Source of the DNA: Cryomorphaceae bacterium
Lineage (GTDB): Bacteria; Bacteroidota; Bacteroidia; Flavobacteriales; Schleiferiaceae
Direction: 5' to 3'
Assembly (NCBI GenBank): GCA_003566715.1
Contig: PXCF01000052.1
Coordinates: 1 to 34,807, forward strand
Length of the DNA: 34,807 nucleotides
Made by a program: the position numbers and the translations under genes. Positions 1 to 7,426 of the stretch are shown one piece after another (the stretch's first letter is position 1; each line of letters starts with the position of its first letter). The notes under the pieces are model-generated. The model saw nothing but the letters and a program-made list of their open reading frames with translations, was not told where the DNA came from and searched no databases.

Positions 1-799
1 ACGCCAGCAACCAAAAGAGTTGAACGGGTGTTCCCCACTGCCACCGCGGTGCGCGAACCGGCAGGTCTAAAAGCATGCGCTCTTGTGCCACCAACGGACG
101 GGTATTGCCTTGCTCATCCAGCAAGACGGCTCTGTCAAAGGCCAACTTCATTTCCTCGGGTAAAAACATGCGGTGAAACGGCGTCACCTTTTTATCGGTG
201 GGAAGTCCTAAAGCCAGGTCGATACCGAAATCACCCCAAGGCACGTTGAAGGTGTATGCCTCGATGTAGTCGCGGAAACTCATGTCGTTTTCCGGCGCCA
301 GTTCTAAGCGGTAGTCCAGCGACTCCCCCAATACCTTTTTGAGCATATCGCGAATACGGGTACTGCAATTGTCGTAGAAAAAATCGTATAAATACGCCCT
401 GTTTTCGGGAAGTCGGTTTTCTATTAGGGCGTCAAAAAGCGCTTGTTTTTGCGCCATCGTCAAGTCCAAACCCTGCTCCAACACATAGCGCTCTTCGTAC
501 ACGTAGCCCCGCATAAAGCTGTTGATGCCGGATACACTGAGGATGTAGTTCAACTTACCCCGGGCAAAATTGAGATAAAAATTGGGCGCGTCGAAGTCGA
601 AGGTGCCGTAATTAAACACGATGTCTATCCCCTCTTGTTCGTCGATTATCCGCAGCGCGCTGTGACCAAACACGCTGTACAAATCATCGCCGGCGCCACA
701 GGTGAGCAGTGATATCTTCGACTGTTCACTCAGCGTCGATGCCACTAAGAATGGGGTCGATAATATCAGGAAAAACAAAAACAGGCTTATTCTATTCAT
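1..799 (-). CDS. DUF4105 / Lnb N-terminal periplasmic domain protein (partial, C-terminus outside window)
   Basis: Reading the minus strand from the ATG at 799 gives 266 codons with no stop before the left edge, so the gene continues outside. The protein opens with a hydrophobic signal peptide (MNRISLFLFFLILSTPF), so it is exported. It then shows the hallmark DUF4105 block: LLTCGAGDDLYSVFGHSALR, FNYGTFDF and NFYLNFARGKLNY, followed by DNCSTRIRDML. The last contains the Asn-Cys-Ser of the presumed papain-like/NlpC-like fold. The family is widespread in Bacteroidota and other Gram-negatives as periplasmic or outer-membrane proteins of uncertain role. The first 8 bases overlap the end of the ABC permease (ATGAATAG holds both start and stop), so the two are probably translationally coupled. 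Family assignment is firm; function is not. Confidence 0.85.
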   Translation of the reverse strand, partial: MNRISLFLFFLILSTPFLVASTLSEQSKISLLTCGAGDDLYSVFGHSALRIIDEQEGIDIVFNYGTFDFDAPNFYLNFARGKLNYILSVSGINSFMRGYVYEERYVLEQGLDLTMAQKQALFDALIENRLPENRAYLYDFFYDNCSTRIRDMLKKVLGESLDYRLELAPENDMSFRDYIEAYTFNVPWGDFGIDLALGLPTDKKVTPFHRMFLPEEMKLAFDRAVLLDEQGNTRPLVAQERMLLDLPVRAPRWQWGTPVQLFWLLA

Positions 800-2039
800 A
801 ACGCAGTGCTTCTACAGGGTCTAATTTTGATGCTCTGGCCGCCGGATAATACCCAGAAATCAGTGCGGTAATAAAACAAAGCGACAGTCCCAAAAGCACC
901 CAAGCCCAAGGCATGATGAAGGCATTGCCGATTTGAAACGAAACAATATTTCCGATGCCAATACCGAGTATAACGCCAATAATTCCTCCGGTGAGTCCGA
1001 GCACAATGGCTTCGGTGAGAAATTGCATCCGGATGACGAAGGGAGACGCGCCCAGTGCTTTGCGGGTACCTATTTCGCGGGTGCGCTCGGTTACGCTCAC
1101 CAGCATGATGTTCATCAAGGCCACAGCGGCGCCAAGTAGCGTAATCAACCCGATGCCGGTGGCGGCAATACTCACATAGCTCAACTGTTCAATCAGTGAG
1201 GTCGAGAGGTTATCGCTGCGTGTTACGGAGAAGTTGTTGTCTTCACTGGGACGAAGTTTACGAACCGCACGCATTACGCCCGTTGCCTCCATGACGGAAA
1301 GCTCCATGGCTTCCGGCGTAGCGGCGCGCACATTAATGGCGTGTGTTCTGGCTGTTTGCTTAGGAAACACCACTGGTCCGGCGCGCAGAGGAATCATCAA
1401 GGAACGATCGCCGCTAAAGCCAAAACTACTGCCCCGGCTCTCCAAAACGCCGATGACCTGAAACGTCTTTTGGCGCAGAACCACGTAATTGCCCAGAGCG
1501 TTTCCGTCCGGGAAAAGTTTTTCAGCCACATCGCTGCCAATGATACACACGGCCGAGCCGCGCTTGCGTTCCGTCTCCGTGATGTTTCGTCCCTCGACCA
1601 ATTCGTATCCGTTGCTAAACAGATAATCTTCGTCGATGGCCATGACAGAAGTATTGGGATTCGTTTTTCTATTTCTAAAGCCCACCTCTGCGGTAGACGA
1701 AGCTTGAAACGACAGCGACACCGTCACATCGGGGTGGGCATACTGTTCCTTGAATCGCACGCCTTGATCGTAGGTGATTTGCGGATACGTGGTAAGCCTC
1801 CGCCCCCCTCTTCCAATGCGCACTTCCGACGAATAATTTTGGATGGAATAAGTGGTGGCTCCCAGTTGGGAAAACTGTCCGGTAATGGTAGACTCAATCG
1901 CCGACGTCGCGGTAAGAATCCCCACCAGCGCTGTTATACCAAAAGCAATGATCAGCAGGGTAAGTACGGCACGTAAGGGCTGACTCCGCAAAGAGGAGAA
2001 AGCCAAGCGTATGTTTTCCGAAAGCAGGCCTGTATTCAT
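792..2039 (-). CDS. MacB/FtsX-type ABC transporter permease
   Basis: This 415-residue protein has the MacB-like permease layout. One N-terminal membrane helix (about residues 22-45) is followed by a large periplasmic MacB_PCD domain (about 50-270) and three C-terminal helices forming the FtsX domain (about 288-405). The region ERTREIGTRKALGAS between the second and third helices is the typical FtsX signature, and the C-terminus (YYPAARASKLDPVEALRYE) is also classic. Such permeases couple cytoplasmic ATP hydrolysis to periplasmic mechanical work or export of lipoproteins, peptides or drugs. The cognate ATPase and adaptor usually lie directly upstream, but here upstream DNA is mobile-element debris, so the ATPase must be elsewhere or lost. 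The downstream DUF4105 gene overlaps by 8 bp. Substrate unknown. Confidence 0.9.
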   Translation of the reverse strand: MNTGLLSENIRLAFSSLRSQPLRAVLTLLIIAFGITALVGILTATSAIESTITGQFSQLGATTYSIQNYSSEVRIGRGGRRLTTYPQITYDQGVRFKEQYAHPDVTVSLSFQASSTAEVGFRNRKTNPNTSVMAIDEDYLFSNGYELVEGRNITETERKRGSAVCIIGSDVAEKLFPDGNALGNYVVLRQKTFQVIGVLESRGSSFGFSGDRSLMIPLRAGPVVFPKQTARTHAINVRAATPEAMELSVMEATGVMRAVRKLRPSEDNNFSVTRSDNLSTSLIEQLSYVSIAATGIGLITLLGAAVALMNIMLVSVTERTREIGTRKALGASPFVIRMQFLTEAIVLGLTGGIIGVILGIGIGNIVSFQIGNAFIMPWAWVLLGLSLCFITALISGYYPAARASKLDPVEALRYE

Positions 2040-2053
2040 GTCGGTGTCTGTGT

Positions 2054-2125
2054 ATAAAGTTCGATAGCTGCGTTAGGGTTAGCACAAAGCTAACCCCTAC
2101 GGCAAGCCTTGCTCTCGAACTTTAT
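2054..2125. repeat. Nested inverted repeat (REP-like palindrome)
   Basis: Outer arms at 2054-2068 (ATAAAGTTCGATAGC) and 2111-2125 match as inverted repeats at 14 of 15 positions. Inside lies a second palindrome at 2073-2100, with arms GGGTTAGC and GCTAACCC around a 5-base loop. Its right end, read on the minus strand, begins GTAGGGG, the same head seen in the repeats at 4136-4190. It sits between the permease start and the transposase remnant. This may be a small non-autonomous repeat element or a structured leader of the permease gene. Confidence 0.6.
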
Positions 2126-2143
2126 AGCCAAGCCACTAATACA

Positions 2144-2365
2144 TTAAGGAAAGTAGTTATCGCTGTAAGATCGAATGGCTTTAGCTATAATATTATCAGC
2201 GGTCGAAATTACAACCAAGCAAGCAAAAGCAAAAACATCATTTACAGCTAAGGTAATGTAATGATCAATGATGTTTAATGTCCGGATCTTTTTGCCGTTA
2301 ATCAAAGCATCAGACATAAAATCCATTGCCCATTCAACATTGAGTTTTAGCGGTATTTCTATGGG
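2144..2365 (-). pseudogene. IS3-family transposase (OrfB) remnant
   Basis: On the minus strand an open frame reads LNVEWAMDFMSDALINGKK, then IRTLNIIDHY. This closely matches the segment around the first catalytic Asp of the DDE integrase core in IS3-family OrfB, usually WSMDFMSDAL-GRKFRTLNVIDD. The match starts before the ATG at 2326, in the same open frame. After about 30 residues the similarity fades, and the frame stops at 2144 without the second Asp or the Glu. No terminal inverted repeats or second open frame were found. It is a dead fragment lying directly against the truncated end of the neighbouring ATPase gene. The assignment rests on a short but distinctive motif. Confidence 0.6.
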
Positions 2366-2385
2366 ATTTTTTGTTGAGGTTAAAG

Positions 2386-2925
2386 TTAAACTATACTTTT
2401 AACCTGTTCAAAAAAACCGACCCTGTACCGATACCACAAGTTTGGTTTTCGATTGCGTTGGTATATCTCAGGATATCCCCCTTTAATAATAAGCTCATTC
2501 AAGTTAATTGATGCTTCAACATCCGAGATTTCCCTATAACTCAAGGGCAGCAAATCAAGTACCCCCACTCTACCGGCCAGCGATTGCGTCACACCTTCTT
2601 GAAGTAAAATATTATTGCTTCCAGTCAAGATAAACAGTCCGTTTTCGGTGGTTTCATCAAGTATGGCCTGAAGGTAGTTTAATAAGCCTGACACGCGTTG
2701 AACTTCATCCAGTATAGCGCCATTGGGAAACCGTGCTAAAAAAGCCTTCGGATCATTAGTCGCCAACTCTTTTTCATCTAAGTTTTCTAACGAAACGTAT
2801 GGCTTAGATGGAAATACGTATTTTGCAATGGTTGTTTTACCCGATTGCCTCGGACCCACAATCAATACGCAACGGAAGGAATCGGCGTACGCTCGTAAAG
2901 TATCTGTTATTTCTCTTGTTATCAT
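2386..2925 (-). pseudogene. AAA_14-family ATPase, C-terminally truncated
   Basis: The protein keeps the N-terminal half of the AAA_14/DUF4143 ATPase family. It has Walker A GPRQSGKTT, Walker B-like AILDEVQRV, sensor LTGSNNILL, then GRVGVLDLLPLSYREI and GGYPEIYQRNRKPNLWYR. Family members are normally about 370-400 residues, with a C-terminal DUF4143 domain. This one ends about 180 residues in, just where the family usually continues Y-x-x-YL-x-RD. I start it at the ATG at 2925 (MITREI, matching the family start) rather than 15 bases upstream. The truncated end abuts the IS3 remnant, which suggests an insertion or deletion removed the second half. A residual nucleotide-binding protein could still be made, but I treat it as a broken gene. 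Confidence 0.75.
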
Positions 2926-2926
2926 T

Positions 2927-2966
2927 TTTATACAAATCACACATATGACTGCTTGATTTGTATAAA
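2927..2966. repeat. Perfect 13-bp inverted repeat beside the ATPase start
   Basis: TTTATACAAATCA at 2927-2939 is repeated in perfect inverted orientation at 2954-2966, with a 14-base spacer. It lies immediately upstream of the ATPase start codon (minus strand, 2925). It could be an operator or a leader hairpin over the translation start. It could also be a remnant end of a mobile element. Confidence 0.6.
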
Positions 2967-3125
2967 TACGTAGCTTTCTACAAATTCCTATGATTTTCTT
3001 GCTTTTTAGTAATCAGATTCCTAAATTTGAATGTAATAAAATACTGATTATTATAAATATTTAACTGAAAAACAGATAATAGATTTATAACAATAGGATT
3101 AGTGTTCTACAATTCAGATTTTCGC

Positions 3126-3668
3126 ATGAAAAAAAACAAGGTTCCCTTTTTAGTATTCATAATGTTGATAGTGACTACTTCAAGTTGCTCTATAGACAGT
3201 GAAGTTTACAGTCCGGGAGATTTTTTAGACTGCAACCATGAAGAAAATTTTTTCAGCGCAAAGTTTAATGGCAAGATTGTTTTTAATTCATTTGATTAGC
3301 CCGAACTTCACATGTCTCCCTACTCAAAAAATGGATTTGTTGCAATAGGGAAAGAAATGGCACAGACTACCAAGTAAATGCTTCTTTTGATACGCTGTTC
3401 CACGGTTCATTTCATTTTCATGTGACGATAGTGTTTTCCCTCAGTTTCAATTTACAGACGCTCCGTTTCGCAAAGAAATAAACACTTTCGCCCAAGTTGC
3501 GAACACGATTTTTTATTTGTGATTGAAGAAATAGATTTTGAAAAAAAGGTGCTATGCCTCCGTTTCTCTTTTACTGCTAAAGAATTCTACCCGGTTTACC
3601 ACCACCTTATAGAAGATGAAGAAGTCATTGTCGTTAAAGAAGACCTCATCTCATTTATTGAAAAATAA
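3126..3668 (+). pseudogene. Lipoprotein pseudogene with one stop and several frameshifts
   Basis: From the ATG at 3126 a lipoprotein signal is clear: MKKNKVPFLVFIMLIVTTSSC, with a TSSC lipobox. The frame meets TAG at 3297-3299 but continues coding-like in the same frame (PELHMSPYSKNGFVAIGKE). Coding sense then moves to another frame at about 3355 (NGTDYQVNASFDTLFHGSF), shifts again at about 3420 (CDDSVFPQFQFTDAPFRKE) and again at about 3500 (EHDFLFVIEEIDFEKK). It ends at TAA 3666-3668 (KEDLISFIEK). The intact ancestor would be roughly 180 residues. No family is recognised. Several independent lesions in one gene, with clean genes on either side, indicate real decay more than read errors. Confidence 0.75.
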
Positions 3669-3739
3669 ATCCCTGTTCAAATATCTTCTCACTTCCTCAC
3701 TTCCCCCAAAATATATTTTGCAGACAACCCTCTAAGTAA

Positions 3740-3747
3740 TATTTTTG
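3740..3747 (+). promoter_or_regulatory. Bacteroidota -7 element for the DUF3276 gene
   Basis: TATTTTTG matches the TAnnTTTG -7 consensus of the Bacteroidota housekeeping sigma factor. It lies 35 bases upstream of the start at 3783. No convincing TTG -33 box was fixed. Confidence 0.45.
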
Positions 3748-3782
3748 CCTTACCAATTGAACCAAACCAATGATTTTGACGT

Positions 3783-4133
3783 ATGAGCGATTTTGACAAC
3801 AACCATGAGCAGGAAGACATTTATGCCAATGTACTTCGTGCAGGAAGACGCACCTATTTCTTTGATGTGCGCTCCACCAGAGCCGACGACTATTACTTGA
3901 CCATCACCGAGAGTAAAAAGTTCTTTAATGACAACGGCGACCCATATTTCAAAAAGCACAAAATCTATCTATATAAAGAAGATTTCCAAGGCTTTATCGA
4001 CATGCTCAAAGATGCCACCGACTTTATCATCAACGAAAAAGGCGAAGAAGTCATCTCCGAGCGCCACGACCCCAATTTCCAAAAAGTAGAACCGTCAACG
4101 GATTTTTCCGGACCGGAATTTGAAGAATTATAA
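3783..4133 (+). CDS. DUF3276 / PUR-family DNA- and RNA-binding protein
   Basis: This 116-residue acidic protein has the compact PUR-repeat fold signature of the Bacteroidota DUF3276 family: IYANVLRAGRRTYFFDVRST, then DDYYLTITESKK and HKIYLYKEDFQGFIDML. Relatives are structurally similar to eukaryotic Pur-alpha and spirochaete BpuR and bind single-stranded nucleic acid. The cellular role in Bacteroidota is not settled but is probably post-transcriptional or transcriptional regulation. The C-terminus is a disordered acidic tail. It is a single-gene transcription unit with its own -7 element and a strong hairpin terminator about 100 bases downstream. Length and motif order are normal for the family. 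Confidence 0.9.
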   Translation: MSDFDNNHEQEDIYANVLRAGRRTYFFDVRSTRADDYYLTITESKKFFNDNGDPYFKKHKIYLYKEDFQGFIDMLKDATDFIINEKGEEVISERHDPNFQKVEPSTDFSGPEFEEL

Positions 4134-4135
4134 TC

Positions 4136-4190
4136 GTAGGGGTAATCCTGGCGCTTACCCCACGCACAAAACGCCTTGTGCTGCCCCTAT
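4136..4190. repeat. GTAGGGG-headed palindromic repeat pair
   Basis: GTAGGGGTAA at 4136-4145 pairs with TTACCCC at 4155-4161. Next to it GCACAA (4164-4169) pairs with TTGTGC (4176-4181), and the element closes with CCCCTAT, the inverted GTAGGGG-like head, at 4184-4190. Two hairpins bounded by inward-facing heads is a layout typical of REP/BIME-type intergenic repeats. A related palindrome is at 2073-2100. Confidence 0.6.
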
Positions 4191-4205
4191 GTATTATTTG
4201 TTGCA

Positions 4206-4229
4206 GTAGAGCCCATACCCTGTCTCTAC
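4206..4229. repeat. GTAGAG...CTCTAC inverted-repeat element
   Basis: GTAGAG at 4206-4211 pairs with CTCTAC at 4224-4229 around an imperfect core. It resembles a degenerate copy of the GTAGAGAC-type palindromes common between genes in Bacteroidota. A second degenerate copy lies at 4265-4292. Confidence 0.5.
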
Positions 4230-4231
4230 AT

Positions 4232-4258
4232 AATCACAGCCATTCGCTGTGATTTTTT
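4232..4258 (+). terminator. Rho-independent terminator after the DUF3276 gene
   Basis: A perfect 9-bp stem, AATCACAGC / GCTGTGATT, with a 5-base loop (4232-4254) runs directly into a T tract at 4253-4258. It is well placed to end the DUF3276 transcript and insulate parA. Confidence 0.75.
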
Positions 4259-4264
4259 ATTGCC

Positions 4265-4292
4265 GTAAAGACAAGACATGCCTCGCATCTAC
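4265..4292. repeat. Degenerate GTAGAGAC-type palindrome
   Basis: The 28-base stretch starts GTAAAGACAAG and ends GCATCTAC, with a central ACATG/CATGC core. It is an imperfect inverted repeat related to the element at 4206-4229. It has no coding content. Confidence 0.45.
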
Positions 4293-4356
4293 AACACGCT
4301 ACAAAACCTGTTGAGAATTTTTTTCTCTTTTTCCAAAAGTGATGGTCCAAAGACCT

Positions 4357-4364
4357 TATTTTTG
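4357..4364 (+). promoter_or_regulatory. -7 element upstream of parA
   Basis: TATTTTTG matches TAnnTTTG and lies 26 bases before the parA start. It would drive the parA-parB-DUF5683-dapB-lepB unit. Confidence 0.45.
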
Positions 4365-4390
4365 TCAATCATTGATACCTTGGATTAATT

Positions 4391-5173
4391 ATGGGAAAAA
4401 TTATTGCAATTGCCAACCAAAAAGGTGGCGTAGGAAAAACAACAACCTCCGTTAACCTGGCAGCAAGCCTTGGGGTTCTGGAAAAAAAGGTACTCATCAT
4501 CGATGCCGATCCACAAGCCAATGCCACATCGAACTTGGGCATCGATCCCGACAATGTTACTTTGGGAACCTACCAAGTCATCGAGCACGAAAACAAACCT
4601 CAAGACGTCATTCTCAAAAGCTCTGCCCCCAATGTGGACGTCATTGCAGCACACGTAGATTTGGTGGCGGTGGAAATCGAGCTGGTAGACAAACCACGTC
4701 GTGAGTACATGTTGCGTAAAGCGATCAAGCCGCTGAAAGACGAATACGATTTTATTCTCATCGACTGTGCACCCTCTTTGGGACTCATCACCGTCAACGC
4801 CCTAACAGCGGCAGATTCCGTGTTGGTTCCCATTCAGTGCGAGTACTTTGCACTGGAAGGTCTCGGTAAATTGCTCAACACCATCCGCAGCATACAAAAC
4901 CTTCACAACCCGGATTTGGACATCGAAGGCTTGCTATTGACCATGTACGATCAACGATTGAGACTGTCTAACCAAGTGGTGGAAGAAGTGCGCAATCACT
5001 TTGGCGACATGGTATTCAACACCATGATCTACCGCAATGTAAGACTGAGCGAAGCCCCCAGTTTTGGCGAAAGCATCGTCATGTACGACGCGGCGTCTAA
5101 GGGGGCGGTGAACTACCTCAAGCTCGCCAAAGAACTGTTGAAAAAGAATCCTGAAACCCAACCACAAGTGTAA
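4391..5173 (+). CDS. parA: ParA/Soj chromosome-partitioning ATPase
   Basis: This 260-residue deviant Walker-type ATPase drives segregation of the replication origin together with ParB. The deviant Walker A is KGGVGKTT at residues 11-18, the switch I-like segment is DADPQAN at 38-44, and the Walker B-type LIDCAPSLG is near residue 125. Full length matches chromosomal Soj proteins. It lacks the N-terminal helix-turn-helix of plasmid ParA types, so it is the chromosomal kind. parB follows after 3 bases, and the order parA-parB-DUF5683-dapB-lepB is a familiar flavobacterial arrangement. A TAnnTTTG element lies just upstream. Nothing unusual. Confidence 0.97.
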   Translation: MGKIIAIANQKGGVGKTTTSVNLAASLGVLEKKVLIIDADPQANATSNLGIDPDNVTLGTYQVIEHENKPQDVILKSSAPNVDVIAAHVDLVAVEIELVDKPRREYMLRKAIKPLKDEYDFILIDCAPSLGLITVNALTAADSVLVPIQCEYFALEGLGKLLNTIRSIQNLHNPDLDIEGLLLTMYDQRLRLSNQVVEEVRNHFGDMVFNTMIYRNVRLSEAPSFGESIVMYDAASKGAVNYLKLAKELLKKNPETQPQV

Positions 5174-5176
5174 ATT

Positions 5177-6067
5177 ATGGCCGCAAAAAAATCCGGATTA
5201 GGCAAAGGCCTCTCGGCATTACTCAAAGACCCGGCCACGCAATCGGCCAACGACCCGGGAGCAAAGGAAGTCATCTCCCGCACCATGATGGTTGATGTCA
5301 ACGACATCGAACCCAACCCCTATCAGCCGCGCATTCACTTCGCCAGAGAACAACTCGAAGAACTGGCTAATTCCATTTCCCAGTTGGGCATCATTCAACC
5401 GATTACCGTGCGTAAAAGCGAAGACGGCAATTTCCAGCTGATTTCCGGTGAACGCAGATGGCGCGCCGCTAAAATGGCCGGACTGGAAGAAATACCGGCT
5501 TACGTAAGACTGGCCGACGACCAAGGGATGTTGGAAATGGCCTTGGTGGAAAACATCCAACGTCAAGATCTGGACGCCATTGAAGTCGCCATCAGCTACA
5601 AGCGCCTGATCGACGAATGCGACATCACCCAAGAAGAAATGAGCGACCGCGTGGGTAAAAAGCGCAGTACCGTTACCAATTACCTGCGATTGCTCAAACT
5701 CCCCCCCATCATTCAAGCCGGTATCCGCGACCAAATGATTGGCATGGGGCACGCCAGAGCTTTGGTCAACATCGAAAACGAAGACGAGCAGCTCAACATT
5801 TACAAAGACATTGTTTCCAATGATTTGTCGGTAAGACAAGTGGAAGAGCTCGTTCGCCAGGCTAAAAACAACACCGCTTCCAATAAAAAAACGTCGAGCA
5901 AATCGCCGTCTTTGCCGGAAGAGCACAAACAGCTTAAGCAGCAGTTGGAAAACTTTTTGGGCAGTAAAGTCAATATTTCACGCAGCAAAAATGGCCGTGG
6001 TAAATTGACCATTAATTTTAGCAGCGACGACGACCTGAGCAGAATTGTAGAAATTCTCAATAAGTAA
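5177..6067 (+). CDS. parB: ParB/Spo0J CTP-dependent centromere-binding protein
   Basis: This 296-residue protein loads onto parS sites near the replication origin and works with ParA. It begins with the usual basic ParB leader (KSGLGKGLSALL). The N-terminal CTPase domain has NPYQPR at 47-52 and the arginine patch GERRWRAAK at 91-99. The central helix-turn-helix (DITQEEMSDRVGKKRSTVTNYLRL, roughly 148-172) binds parS. A lysine/serine-rich linker (about 235-250) leads to a C-terminal dimerisation domain. Family members are CTP switches that slide as clamps. It is 3 bases from parA and 5 bases from the next gene. No convincing parS site was found in the window. Confidence 0.97.
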   Translation: MAAKKSGLGKGLSALLKDPATQSANDPGAKEVISRTMMVDVNDIEPNPYQPRIHFAREQLEELANSISQLGIIQPITVRKSEDGNFQLISGERRWRAAKMAGLEEIPAYVRLADDQGMLEMALVENIQRQDLDAIEVAISYKRLIDECDITQEEMSDRVGKKRSTVTNYLRLLKLPPIIQAGIRDQMIGMGHARALVNIENEDEQLNIYKDIVSNDLSVRQVEELVRQAKNNTASNKKTSSKSPSLPEEHKQLKQQLENFLGSKVNISRSKNGRGKLTINFSSDDDLSRIVEILNK

Positions 6068-6072
6068 AAACC

Positions 6073-6744
6073 ATGCGTATCCTTGTGCTGTCCATAATGC
6101 TGCTGGTGGGCCACTGTGCTTTGGGGCAATTTGAACCGGGACAGAGCGATACCATTCCCCAAACCGAATCCAAAAAGAAAGCGCCAAAAGACACAGTCAA
6201 AAAGCGCCACTCTCCGCAACGGGCCGTTTACTTGTCTATGGCTCTCCCCGGTGCCGGACAGATTTACAACAGAAAATACTGGAAAGCACCCATTGCTTGG
6301 GCTATGCTAAGTTCAACCATTTACTTTGCCATTGATTTTCATCAAGAATACCGCGAACATTACAACGGATTCATGACGCTGCGAGAAATTGATCTCATCC
6401 AGCGTTATGGACTGGAGGACTTTGTCGAAAGCGTCCCCGAAGATCCATACAACGGTCAGTTCACCCCGCAGCAGCTCATTACCTTGCAAAATCAGACCCT
6501 GCAAAACCGCGACTTGATGATCATTTTGGCCGTGGTGAGTTACGGGTTAATTCTGGTTGATGCCTACGTCGATGGACATTTATTTGAATACGACATTTCC
6601 GACGACCTCACGCTCCGCTGGGAGCCACAGGTAAACCCCGCACTCATTGGCTTTGGAAGTCCAACGGCCGGTTTGCGGTTATCCCTTACTTTTGACCGAA
6701 AGAAAAAACAACCACATGAACATCGCCATCATCGGATATGGTAA
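6073..6744 (+). CDS. DUF5683 membrane protein
   Basis: This 223-residue protein has an N-terminal signal (MRILVLSIMLLVGHCALGQ) and a short charged linker. The DUF5683 core follows: PQRAVYLSMALPGAGQIYNRKYWKAP, a membrane helix (about residues 76-92), and a second helix (DLMIILAVVSYGLILVDAYVDGHLFEY) before a beta-rich tail. The family is encoded between parB and dapB in many Bacteroidota, and its function is unknown. The final 29 bases overlap dapB in another frame. The histidine-rich C-terminal end (HEHRHHRIW) is simply the dapB start region read in this frame. Confidence 0.85.
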   Translation: MRILVLSIMLLVGHCALGQFEPGQSDTIPQTESKKKAPKDTVKKRHSPQRAVYLSMALPGAGQIYNRKYWKAPIAWAMLSSTIYFAIDFHQEYREHYNGFMTLREIDLIQRYGLEDFVESVPEDPYNGQFTPQQLITLQNQTLQNRDLMIILAVVSYGLILVDAYVDGHLFEYDISDDLTLRWEPQVNPALIGFGSPTAGLRLSLTFDRKKKQPHEHRHHRIW

Positions 6745-7423
6745 AATGGGTAAAACCATTGAACGCATGGCCACCTCGCGCAATCACCGAATTGTATACG
6801 CCTCCAACGACCCCTTGATGTCTGCAAGCGCCATTGCCAATGCAGACGTGGCCATAGAGTTTACTCAGCCCGATGCGGCTGTAGACAACATTTTGGTTTG
6901 CGCCGAAGCTGGTGTCCCCGTGGTCTGCGGCACCACTGGTTGGCTGGATCGCTGGGATGTGGTGACCAAGGAAGTCAAAAAAATGCACGGCACGCTCTTC
7001 TACGCCTCCAACTTCAGTTTGGGCGTCAACCTCTTTTTTGCCTTGAATAAATCACTGGCCAAAATGATGGCCAAGCACGAGCAGTACACCGCCGAGATGA
7101 CCGAAATTCATCACATTCACAAAAAAGATGCGCCCAGTGGCACCGCCATTACCTTGGCAGATGGCATCATTGGCGAACACCCAAGATACGACCACTGGAA
7201 ACTCAAGGGCAGTGAGGAAGAAGGCGATTTGCCCATCAAAGACATCCGCGAAGGAGAAGTGCCCGGCACCCACAGCGTTCGCTACACCTCCGAACAAGAC
7301 GCCATCGAAATTACCCACGAAGCCTTTGGCAGAGAGGGATTTGCTTTAGGCGCGGTAATTGCCGCAGAGTGGCTACCCGGCAAAACAGGCATTCTCGGTA
7401 TGGACGATTTATTAGACATTTAA
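6716..7423 (+). CDS. dapB: 4-hydroxy-tetrahydrodipicolinate reductase
   Basis: DapB reduces the dihydrodipicolinate intermediate with NAD(P)H in the diaminopimelate/lysine pathway, which feeds peptidoglycan. I chose the ATG at 6716, giving 235 residues, because the protein then starts directly with the Rossmann strand MNIAIIGYGKMGK (nucleotide-binding GxGKMG at residues 7-12). The longer upstream frame is the end of the previous gene. Other signatures are VCGTTGW, the catalytic segment E-x-HHIHKKDAPSGTA and HSVRYTSEQDAIEITHEA. It overlaps the DUF5683 gene by 29 bp and is followed 3 bases later by lepB, consistent with one transcript. Length is typical of Bacteroidota DapB, which is shorter than the E. 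coli enzyme. Confidence 0.95.
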   Translation: MNIAIIGYGKMGKTIERMATSRNHRIVYASNDPLMSASAIANADVAIEFTQPDAAVDNILVCAEAGVPVVCGTTGWLDRWDVVTKEVKKMHGTLFYASNFSLGVNLFFALNKSLAKMMAKHEQYTAEMTEIHHIHKKDAPSGTAITLADGIIGEHPRYDHWKLKGSEEEGDLPIKDIREGEVPGTHSVRYTSEQDAIEITHEAFGREGFALGAVIAAEWLPGKTGILGMDDLLDI

Positions 7424-7426
7424 ACC

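Noticed and set aside
1341-1976. 211-codon plus-strand frame
   Set aside because: It is antisense to the well-supported ABC permease, with no recognisable domain or composition of a real gene.
5219-5926. 235-codon minus-strand frame
   Set aside because: It lies fully antisense to parB and has Phe/Val/Asp-heavy shadow composition.
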